Source of the DNA: Chromatiaceae bacterium
GTDB taxonomy: Bacteria; Pseudomonadota; Gammaproteobacteria; Chromatiales; Chromatiaceae
Length of the DNA stretch: 59,603 nt
Assembly (NCBI GenBank): GCA_013426805.1
Contig: JACDZG010000035.1
Span: 1 to 59,603, forward strand
Direction of reading: 5' to 3'
Positions 15,252 to 23,249 of the stretch are shown here, one piece after another. The notes below the pieces were generated by a model. That model did not search any database, was not told the origin of the DNA, and saw nothing but the letters and a program-made list of their open reading frames with translations. Position numbers and translations under genes: made by a program. Position 1 is the stretch's first letter. Every line of letters begins with the position of its first letter.

Positions 15252-15313
15252 AGCTGTGCGTCAACCAACTCCCCGCCGAGCGCGAGGCCGTCGACGTGGA
15301 GCGCCAGCGTCTA

Positions 15314-15400
15314 CCCGAAAAGCCGCTGTTTTGGATAGGAAGCAGCCTGGACGACCTGAAGTACTGTCCGGACGTTATGAGCGATGAACAAGACATCCCC
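15314..15400 (+). pseudogene. HigB/Gp49-like toxin fragment
   Basis: One frame reads PEKPLFWIGSSLDDLKYCPD, which matches the N-terminal motif of phage Gp49-like/HigB (RelE superfamily) toxins, normally K-P-L-x-W-x-G-S-S-x-x-D-L-K. Nothing of the rest of the domain follows. It is a short stub with no useful start and no adjacent antitoxin. Confidence 0.45.
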
Positions 15401-15542
15401 ATACAGGCCTGTAGCGGCTCATATTAGCGTGAGTGGCGCTCAAACCGCACGGGGAGATCACGTAGGTGTCTACCTCTCTGGTGTCTGGGAATTAAGTATA
15501 CTGTCCCCGATATTCCCAGCCCACCAACGATTAATCCGGAAA

Positions 15543-17820
15543 CTATCCCCCACTCGCGGGCGCCGTGGCGGGACGATCGGCATGGCGGACCTCCGGTAGC
15601 GGGTCGTCTTGGACCGCCTGCGCCCAGCGCGCCACTGTCGGATCGGCCTCGAAGCCGAAGGCCGACATTGCCAACGCGAGGTGGGCGCAGCCCCAGCGCA
15701 ACAAGGGAACGTCAACCTCGTCTTCCTTGCGATGGTCTCGGTCATACCGCAACTCCTCGATCAGGTAGCGCAATCCGTCCAGGCTCATTTGCGCAATAGC
15801 ATCGCGTTGTTCGGCAGAGCCATCAGTGAAGATCCACCGCGCTAACTGAAGCGCTTTGTTGAGGGTGTGCTTCCGTCGGTTGGCGATCATTACGCCGACC
15901 TCTCGGCACAGATCGCCCGGCGGCGCTGGGATTCGTGATGTCCGTTCCGCAGCGGCAATCAACCAAGAATGGAGGCCATCGACCGCCGCTTCGGCAACAA
16001 CCGCGTTGTCTGACGCCAATCCCATCCTCATGCCCATGGCAATATCGTCGAGGCTGTCGGGCAAGGACTTCGCCAATCCAGCCGACAATCGGAAGCTCGG
16101 CGTGTTCGTCTGGTTCAGAGCAGCCGCTTTGATGAGCAACCCCTGCGCAACCGCAGGCGACACATCGATCTCCAGAAGTATGGATTGGAGGCCCTCAATG
16201 GCCTCTAGTTTGTCATCCGATGTCACCGGTAACGCAGCCCACTCTTCGACCGCAGCCGCAAGTCGGGCGCACTCATCTGGCGCGAGCGCCAGTGGTCGCT
16301 GCTCAGCCCTCAGGGCAGAGAGAGCAGTTCCCACCCGCCAAAACGCCTCGTTTAGACGATTCGGATCCCTAGCCTCTTGAGAACCGAACCAGTGATCGCG
16401 CAACCTCTGTTCCGCCAAGCCTGGTGCGGGCTCCGGCAACAACAAGAATACCCAGTCAAACAGTTTGGTTTCGCTTGGAAGCGCATCCGCACCGGTAAAA
16501 CGGGTTAACCAGAGCGCTTCGGCGACGCGCTTCGCTTCGGGATCGGTTAGCCGGCTCCACCGGGCCAGCGGCACGAGTCGTGAGGCTGCTCGCTTGCGGG
16601 CCTCGCCGCCAGTGCGCAAGCCGAGCACGATCAATTCCACGATTTCAATCCACCGCCACTCGGTTCCAGACTCTCGAGGAGGTGCAGGCGTCTGATTATC
16701 ATTGATAAGAAGTTCCCCGGGATCGGGATAAAACGGCGTGAAACTTCCGAAGCCACGAATCCCAACGATTGGCGCGCTCAATACGTCGAGGATCAGGTCA
16801 GTCCGACGGCACTTTGGCAGCGCCTCCCAAGAGCGGACCAACAGGTGATCGATGCTCTTGTCCAACCAGGGCTCCCTGGCTAATCCTTCCATTGGGTAAT
16901 AGCTCAGTCCGCGCCTGAAGATCTCTTCTGCACGCTCCGGAGAGAGCCTCAGCACGATCCGCGACAGCGCTTCCATCAACACGCGCAACCGAGTTACCCA
17001 GAATGTGGAACGACCACCTGCACCTGTGGCCATGGGAAAGACGTAAGTCATGGCGTTGGTGACGATGGCGACTAACTCGCTCACCTCATCGGTCGACATC
17101 GCGGCAATACAAGGCCGAGACCAGACGCGGTTAAACGTTGGATCGTCTTCAGATTTCGCAAGACGCAAGACCAAGCGCGCGGCAAGGGCATAATCTGTCG
17201 TCATCAGAATGTCAGCGGCAAGAGCCAGAATGTCCGACCCCACGACCCAATTGCCTGCCGACGGCGGAAGGCCGACGACTTCACAGAGTCGGACCACTTG
17301 GCGTGCAGCCACCCATCGCCTGTTCTCGGCGCTCGAAAAGCGAATCGTTGTTTCCCGGCGGGCGCCCAGATCGAACAGAGGTCCGTCCTTCTTTTCGGGA
17401 TTACCGCGCAAGGCGTCAAAGAGTTCCCGCTTCTGGGCACGGGCATCGCACTGCAAAGCAGCGAGTTGCTCCCAACGAGTGAATACTGGAGGGGCCTGCA
17501 ACACTTCGGGCGACGGTGGGAAAGAGCCATGCTCAAAAGCCAACGCAAGCCACAGCGTCCAACCTTCACGCGACGGACCGGCGAGGGTACGAACGCTACG
17601 CTGTGCCTCGCGGGCTGTCGACAGGCTGCAATTCAGCAACCGAACCGCTTCGTCGTTACAATCGATTTCCACCAGCAACGCCGCCTTTCGCGTCATCCAG
17701 GCGGGATCGCAATCCTTCGTGCGCCAAGCGATCAATAAATCATTGAGCGCAGTGTAATCGAGGGCGTAAAGTGCCCATTGCCCATAGGCACTTTTCGTGA
17801 TGAACTCGGTGGCCGACGTC
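15543..17820 (-). CDS. C-terminal part of frameshifted SIR2-family defence protein
   Basis: This frame continues the SIR2 gene after a frame change. From about 17,815 the residues read like protein (TEFITKSAYGQWALYALDY and onward) and stay coding to the stop at 15543, about 750 residues. Further upstream the same frame is arginine/proline noise. The region is helical-repeat-like, with no catalytic motif I can name, and resembles the long C-terminal sensor regions of defence-associated SIR2 proteins. Joined to the N-terminal frame it would make a protein of about 1,240 residues. An independent start is unlikely because no RBS/ATG pair fits the junction. Confidence 0.6.
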
Positions 17821-19293
17821 GGCGTGGTCCTCGATAAAGGGCTGAAGGTCCGCAAGCCGGCGGTCGAAAGCACTACGGTCGAAGCGCTGTCGGGCCGCGG
17901 TGAGCAGTGCCAAGGCCAGATTTCGCCAAGCCTCGCGCATGTCGGCCCAGCCCGCGGACCGCTCTTCCTTACCACCGATTGTCCGTGCTGAACAATCAAT
18001 GTCATCGAGAGTGGCTTGGATCGCCGCCTCGTGCCCTTCCGAAAGCGGCTCCAACAGGTTCTCATACCGCCAGACCAGTTCTTGAATCACGGACAACCTT
18101 TCGACCGGCGCCAACCCCGGCGCGGCACGGAGGATCGCCCCTTCCCACTCGTCCATCCCCATCCGGATGAGGTGATGTTTGCTCGGCGGAATGATCAGCC
18201 AGCCGGGATAGAGTTTACGGTTGTGTTTCCAAGCTTCAACGATAGCGAGAACCTGCTTCGGAAGACTCGCCGGCTCCGCATTCAACATGGGTGAAGGTTC
18301 CTCCTCGCAAGGTGCATCTATCGTTACGTCTTCAACCGGTTGCAGCCGTTCCGGAACCGGAGAGAGGCTTCGATTTGGCGGGGATGGCCATTGCGTCACA
18401 TCGTACGGTTGACCACGCTCTAATGAGTGGAGTAGCCATTCGGTAGCGTACTGGTACCGTTGGTGCTCGGACCAACGCGCGGCTTGCGGGTGACGGGCGA
18501 GGTCGATGGGGACGACGCTACGCCCCTCCAGCATGCGGCGGCGGTGGGGAGATAAGTCGAGCCATCCCGCCAGGTAGATCTTGGGCGCAGACTCGCCCAA
18601 ATTATCGCGTACCCATCCCGACCAATGGAGGAAGTTCGGGTCGTCGCCCGAAAAGCCGATCAGGCAAAAGACCGTCTCCATCATCGCCTGCTGGACCGTG
18701 TTCACGAATGGGGAAAAGCGTCGTGGATAAGTTCGGTAGTCTTCTTCAGTGAAAACGAAAGGAACATGGGCGGGGAGCGAGCCATGCAGCTTCACGATGC
18801 GCGGCCTTGGGGCCGATGGAATTTCGTCCGGGGTCCGCACCACGCTATAGGCACGATCAACGACGAGGGGCGTGGTCCGCTCTAGCAGGGTATCCCAATT
18901 CGTGGTGAAAACGTCTCGCCAAGGAAGGCGCAAGAGGCGGACATGGGCATCGTCCGGAACATAGTCATCGTCGGGCACCAATTCCTGAATCAACTTGTTC
19001 AGTGCGCCCCGACCGAAGGCTGCTTCGTATTCCTGGCAAAGACGGAGAAAGCCGCTGGTCCCCGCTGCCTCAGAAATGGCACGATGCCGCCGATCGGCGT
19101 CGCTTGAAGGATAGAGTCGGTGGCACAACGAGGTGATGAGATCATGCCAAAGCGGGAACCCGAGCGTATCCGGCATCGACTTTCGAGCGTTCCGACTGAA
19201 CCCCGACCCGACCATCACAGAGGCGCAACCTTCAGGTTGCTGCCAAAGGGCTTCACGGATGCGGTTGATATGACTCTGGTCAGGGAAAATCAT
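17740..19293 (-). CDS. SIR2-like NAD-binding domain protein, N-terminal part of frameshifted gene
   Basis: This 517-residue frame begins with a SIR2-like domain: SVMVGSGFSRNA (glycine-rich NAD loop, residues about 25-36), DVFTTNWDTLLERT (conserved Asn/Asp), IVKLHGSLP (the His expected to be catalytic) and CLIGFSGDDPNFLHW. SIR2 domains of this kind in phage-defence proteins are typically NAD+ hydrolases rather than deacylases. Residues about 300-485 form a middle region, and the frame then runs into about 25 aberrant residues and a stop. The coding signal moves to the next frame at about 17,804-17,820, equivalent to one extra base. Possible causes are mutation, phase variation or a sequencing error. 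Confidence 0.75.
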   Translation of the reverse strand: MIFPDQSHINRIREALWQQPEGCASVMVGSGFSRNARKSMPDTLGFPLWHDLITSLCHRLYPSSDADRRHRAISEAAGTSGFLRLCQEYEAAFGRGALNKLIQELVPDDDYVPDDAHVRLLRLPWRDVFTTNWDTLLERTTPLVVDRAYSVVRTPDEIPSAPRPRIVKLHGSLPAHVPFVFTEEDYRTYPRRFSPFVNTVQQAMMETVFCLIGFSGDDPNFLHWSGWVRDNLGESAPKIYLAGWLDLSPHRRRMLEGRSVVPIDLARHPQAARWSEHQRYQYATEWLLHSLERGQPYDVTQWPSPPNRSLSPVPERLQPVEDVTIDAPCEEEPSPMLNAEPASLPKQVLAIVEAWKHNRKLYPGWLIIPPSKHHLIRMGMDEWEGAILRAAPGLAPVERLSVIQELVWRYENLLEPLSEGHEAAIQATLDDIDCSARTIGGKEERSAGWADMREAWRNLALALLTAARQRFDRSAFDRRLADLQPFIEDHADVGHRVHHEKCLWAMGTLRPRLHCAQ

Positions 19294-19529
19294 GGATAGT
19301 TCAAAAAGACTGTAATGATATCGTTAGTGGCAAAGAGCGTCCGTGGGCGCAATACCCTGCTGCTGTATTGTACTAGGGAGGGCCATTCTTAATAAGGCTG
19401 ACCATGCGCGACAGATCTTTGGCTATGGCGGTTTCTCACGCCAAGGCGCCAAGCTCGCCAAGATAGACAGCGGGTTAGGTGGAGTACACAGATCACCCAC
19501 CGCCTGCGACGCCACAATAAGTTAAGCGG

Positions 19530-19860
19530 TCATCGCGGGTCTTCAGAAAACACCTCGTCGAGAGTCTGTGAAGCAAGCACGCACGGCCCTAGGCCATCAG
19601 GCGGTCGGCATTGGCCTTCTCCAGTTCGATCGCTTCCGTAGGGATGGCCCGAAACGCTCTTCCAGCAGACCGCGCAGTAACAGCCCGGCACCGCGCGCCT
19701 TCCCGCGGCGTTCGACATAACTGACATATGGCATCTTCAGGCTCTCCTCCATCGCGAAGATCGCATCGGTATATTGCAGTTTCAGATCCTCCGGCAGACG
19801 CAGTATCCAGTCGAGGAACCGGTAAAGGATCGTGTTATTTTCCGAAGTCGTCTGCACCAA
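19530..19860 (-). pseudogene. Rpn/PD-(D/E)XK transposase-like (DUF4351-type) remnant
   Basis: The minus strand gives FLDWILRLPEDLKLQY and FAMEESLKMPYVSYVERRGK, the middle of Rpn-family recombination-promoting nucleases. In another frame comes IELEKANADRLMA, followed by a stop and then a C-terminal echo, SQTLDEVFS. The nuclease domain that should precede it is missing and at least two frame breaks are present, so this is debris of a mobile nuclease gene. Confidence 0.5.
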
Positions 19861-19992
19861 ATATCAGAAGTCGCCTGCGCAACGGCCGTTGATGCCAGCA
19901 AACTGGTGCAGACGACTGCGAAAGATGACAGGCGCCGTTGCCGCACCAAAACCAGGCAATCTGAACGGCGGAGGTGTGCGCCGCTGATCCTT

Positions 19993-20343
19993 TTAGCGGG
20001 TCAGGTCGCTCTCGATCATGGCCTTCTCGCGGATCAGCGCCCGACCCCGGGCGTCCGCCTTGCGGTACATCCCCAGTAGGTCAAGCTCGTCGGGGCTGAA
20101 GCGCATCAGCGGCTCGACGCAGAGCAGGTAGTCCGGCGTGACCGTGCCCAGGGCCTTGGCCAACAGGCATGCCTCCTCGATGCCGATGCGCCGTTGGGCC
20201 CGCTCATAGTTGCTGATCATCGAAACTGAAACCTTGCCGTCGGTTCGGTCGGACAATTGCGCTAGGGATAGGCTGGACGCGCTGCGGGCGAGGCGCAGCC
20301 GTTCGGCGATCTGAAAGTTCAGGGTGAGCCGGTCTTCGATCAT
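19993..20343 (-). CDS. XRE-family helix-turn-helix regulator
   Basis: This 116-residue protein has an N-terminal HTH_XRE domain (residues about 10-66): IAERLRLARSASSLSLAQLS, then the recognition region KVSVSMISNYERAQRRIGIE. A 50-residue helical tail follows (LIREKAMIESDL). It lies 43 bp downstream of the accessory ssb gene on the same strand, so the two may be one transcript. Phage- or ICE-type regulators often look like this; the target is unknown. Confidence 0.8.
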   Translation of the reverse strand: MIEDRLTLNFQIAERLRLARSASSLSLAQLSDRTDGKVSVSMISNYERAQRRIGIEEACLLAKALGTVTPDYLLCVEPLMRFSPDELDLLGMYRKADARGRALIREKAMIESDLTR

Positions 20344-20386
20344 GATGCCGCGGCTGGTTTGGTGGTTTTCTCAAACGCGCACCCGC

Positions 20387-20809
20387 TCAAAACGGGATGT
20401 CATCATCGTAGAACGGCACCGGCTCCGACTCAACTGGGGGCGCCGGGTCCCGCGCCGGTTCGCCTTGGCGCTTCGCGCGCGCCCCGCCGGTCGGCTTGGC
20501 GGAGGTGGTCACCACCAGCGAGTCACACAGCATGGCCCAGGACTCGCGCGGTTCGCCGTCCGCGGGGGTATAAATGCCGCGCGTCATGCGCCCTAGAGCG
20601 GCGACCATCTGTCCCTTCTGCGCCCGCTTTAAGGTCTGCGCGGCGACCCCAAACGCGAGAAGGCCAACCCACAGGGTTTCCGGCGCCGACGCATCACGGG
20701 GCGTGACATCGACGGCGACCTGGACCGTGGTCATGTCTTTGCCGCTCTTGGTGGTGCGGGCCACGGGATCGCCACCCAGGCGACCGTACAAATTGGCGAT
20801 CAGGCTCAT
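20387..20809 (-). CDS. ssb: accessory single-stranded DNA-binding protein
   Basis: This 140-residue protein has an OB-fold region (residues 1-105: MSLIANLYGRLGGDPVAR, VQVAVDVTPRD, WVGLLAFG, KGQMVAALGRM), a short disordered linker and the conserved acidic tip YDDDIPF that binds partner proteins. The sequence is divergent from housekeeping SSB and of the short type carried by plasmids and integrative elements. With the XRE gene it suggests a former mobile element inserted between apaG and pdxA. Confidence 0.8.
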   Translation of the reverse strand: MSLIANLYGRLGGDPVARTTKSGKDMTTVQVAVDVTPRDASAPETLWVGLLAFGVAAQTLKRAQKGQMVAALGRMTRGIYTPADGEPRESWAMLCDSLVVTTSAKPTGGARAKRQGEPARDPAPPVESEPVPFYDDDIPF

Positions 20810-20899
20810 CCGGCGGCTCCTTGGTTGACTACGCGCTATGGACTTGTTTCGTTTGCTTTTGTTAGTGAACGGTTCCCGAGCCGATTTTCGGCAATCGCC

Positions 20900-21880
20900 T
20901 TAACCCGGAGCGTCCACCATCACCAGCGCCGCCGCAATCGCGGCGTGCAGGCTCCCAAGGTCGGCGCGATCCGTTCCCGCCAGGTCCAGCGCGGTGCCAT
21001 GATCCACAGAGGTGCGGATGATCGGCAGCCCCAGGCTGATGTTGACCGCCTGACCGAACCCCAGGTGCTTGAGTACGGGCAGACCCTGATCATGGTACAT
21101 GGCCAGCACGACGTCTGCGGCCGCCAGGCGCTCCGGTAAGAAGGCGGTATCCGCCGGCAGGGGGCCGACCAGGTCCCAGCCGCGCTCGCGCAGGTCGTTG
21201 AGCACCGGCGTGATCACCTCGATTTCCTCCCGCCCCAGATAGCCGCCTTCGCCCGCGTGGGGGTTGAGTCCACAGACCAGAATGCGCGGGGCGGCGATGC
21301 CGAAGCGCCGGCTGAGATCCGCGTGCAGAACCTCGATGACGCGGCGCAGGTGCGGCCCGGTGATGGCGGCGCTGACTTGACTCAGCGGCAGGTGGGTGGT
21401 GACCAAGGCGACCCGCAGACCAGGAGTGGCAAGCAGCATGACCGGTTGCGCCTGACATCGCTCGGCCAGGAATTCGGTGTGTCCAGTGAAGGGCAGCCCC
21501 GCCGTGTTGATGATGCCTTTATGGATGGGGCCCGTGACCAGCGCATCGAACATGCCGGTCAGACACCCATCGCAGCCGATCCGCAGCGTTTCGAGCACGT
21601 AGGCCGCATTGGCGGCATCCAGTCGGCCTGGCAGTACCGGGGCACCCAGCGGCACCGGAGCGACCAATAACTGCGCCGCTGCACTCGGGCGACGCGGGGT
21701 GTCGGCGGCAAAGATGTGACAGCGCAGCGGCAGCCCGAGTGCCTGCGCACGCGCGCTCAGCAGGTCGGGGTCGGCGACCGCGATCAACTGGGCCGCGCTG
21801 GATTCCTGAGCCAGGCGAACCAGCAGGTCGGGGCCGATCCCGGCCGGTTCTCCCGGAGTGATGACGAGCCGCGGAGTCAT
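20900..21880 (-). CDS. pdxA: 4-hydroxythreonine-4-phosphate dehydrogenase PdxA
   Basis: This 326-residue NAD-dependent enzyme of pyridoxal 5'-phosphate synthesis oxidises 4-phosphohydroxy-L-threonine in the cytoplasm. Family motifs include [16 protein letters not shown] at the N-terminus, [25 protein letters not shown] (a metal-binding His in the middle), [30 protein letters not shown] and [14 protein letters not shown] near the C-terminus. The ATG at 21878-21880 starts at [12 protein letters not shown]. It follows surA by 13 bp, as in many gammaproteobacteria. The next gene should be rsmA, but an unrelated ssb lies downstream. Confidence 0.95.
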   Translation of the reverse strand: MTPRLVITPGEPAGIGPDLLVRLAQESSAAQLIAVADPDLLSARAQALGLPLRCHIFAADTPRRPSAAAQLLVAPVPLGAPVLPGRLDAANAAYVLETLRIGCDGCLTGMFDALVTGPIHKGIINTAGLPFTGHTEFLAERCQAQPVMLLATPGLRVALVTTHLPLSQVSAAITGPHLRRVIEVLHADLSRRFGIAAPRILVCGLNPHAGEGGYLGREEIEVITPVLNDLRERGWDLVGPLPADTAFLPERLAAADVVLAMYHDQGLPVLKHLGFGQAVNISLGLPIIRTSVDHGTALDLAGTDRADLGSLHAAIAAALVMVDAPG

Positions 21881-21893
21881 GCGTGCGTTCCTC

Positions 21894-23249
21894 TCAGCGT
21901 TCGGTGTTGGCGGCATCGAGCCGCAGTTCAACATAGGCCTCATCGCGCAGTCGCTTCAGCCAGGCGTCGGTCGCCTCGTCCACCTTGCGCCGCTGGATCG
22001 CCTCTTTCGCCTTGAGCCGCAGCAATTCATCCGCGGTGTCCTGGCTGCGGCGCTCCAGCACCTGAATGATATGCCAACCGAATGCGCTGTGGACCGGCTC
22101 GCTGACCTCGTTGATGGCGAGCTTAGTCATTGCGGCTTCAAACTCCGGTACGGTTTGTCCCGGATTGACCCATCCCAGGTCGCCTCCTTTCAGGGCCGAG
22201 CCCGTATCGTCCGAGTGGGCGCGGGCCAAAGTCGCGAAATCATCGCCGCCGACAATCCGCATGCGCAATTGCGCCAGCCGGGTCTTGGCGTCTTCATCAG
22301 CGACCAGTTCGTTGGGGCGGATCAGGATGTGGCGGGCCCTGGTCTGGGTGACGTTACCCGGCACCCCGCCCTTGACTTCCGCCAAGCGGATGATGTTGAA
22401 CCCGCTCGGGCTGCGGATCGGATCGGTGATCTCACCCTGGGCCATGGTTTGGGCCTTGTCGGCGACCAGGCTCGGCACGGCGGCCATCTCGAACCATCCC
22501 AGGTCGCCGCCTTGCAGGGCGGTGCGTCCCTCGGAACTGGCGGCGGCCACCGCGGCGAAATCCGCCCCGCCGCGCAATTTGGCGACCAGTTGCTTGGCCT
22601 TGGTCTCGGCTTGGGCAATTTGGGCGGGTGTCGGATTATCGGGCAGTGCGACCAGGATGTGCTGCAGCCGCACCTGCTCACGCGGCATCAGTTGACCCTT
22701 GTCCCGTTGGAGGAAGCGTTCCACTTCCTGATCGCTGACCTGGATCGTGCCCACGACCTCCTGGTTTTGCAGTCGACCGGTCAGGATCTGCATTCGGGTG
22801 TCTTCGCGAAAGGCCTCAAAGCGCATCCCACTACTTTCCAGCGTGGCCTGCAACTCTTCGATCGAGAGATTGTTACGGCTCGCGATCGACTGGATCGCGC
22901 TGCTCAGGGCCGCTTCATCGACCGTGATGCCGAGTTGTTTGGCGCGTTGCTGTTGAAGCCGTTTCAGGATCAGCCGCTCCAGCACCTGTTTGCGCAGCTG
23001 TTCCGGCGGGGGTACCGGGGTGCCCTGTTGCTGAAGTTGAGGGATCGTCTGCGCCATCTCACGGGACACTTCGCTTTGCACCACCACGTCATCATTGACC
23101 ACGGCGACGATCGAGTCGAGTTCTTCGGCGTTGGCGGGCGGGTGAGTCAGGCCCAGGCAGAGCAGGCCGACAACCAACCAGAGCAGCGCCCCGCCGGCGG
23201 TGCGGGTCGGTGTGTGCGGGCCGTCACGATCAGTCCGAGTCATAGCCAT
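21894..23249 (-). CDS. surA: periplasmic chaperone / peptidyl-prolyl isomerase SurA
   Basis: This 451-residue protein has a signal peptide (hydrophobic [22 protein letters not shown], with cleavage near residue 41). The mature SurA N-domain begins [19 protein letters not shown], followed by two parvulin (PpiC) domains at about 185-285 and 300-395; [15 protein letters not shown] and [12 protein letters not shown] mark their starts. SurA escorts outer-membrane proteins, including LptD encoded just upstream, to the BAM complex. It overlaps the lptD end by 14-20 bp depending on which of two in-frame ATGs (23247 or 23241) is used. Confidence 0.94.
   Translation of the reverse strand: MAMTRTDRDGPHTPTRTAGGALLWLVVGLLCLGLTHPPANAEELDSIVAVVNDDVVVQSEVSREMAQTIPQLQQQGTPVPPPEQLRKQVLERLILKRLQQQRAKQLGITVDEAALSSAIQSIASRNNLSIEELQATLESSGMRFEAFREDTRMQILTGRLQNQEVVGTIQVSDQEVERFLQRDKGQLMPREQVRLQHILVALPDNPTPAQIAQAETKAKQLVAKLRGGADFAAVAAASSEGRTALQGGDLGWFEMAAVPSLVADKAQTMAQGEITDPIRSPSGFNIIRLAEVKGGVPGNVTQTRARHILIRPNELVADEDAKTRLAQLRMRIVGGDDFATLARAHSDDTGSALKGGDLGWVNPGQTVPEFEAAMTKLAINEVSEPVHSAFGWHIIQVLERRSQDTADELLRLKAKEAIQRRKVDEATDAWLKRLRDEAYVELRLDAANTER

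Noticed and set aside
17138-17757. Plus-strand frames opposite the SIR2 C-terminal part
   Set aside because: Arg/Ser-rich, no domain; the minus-strand frame is consistently protein-like.
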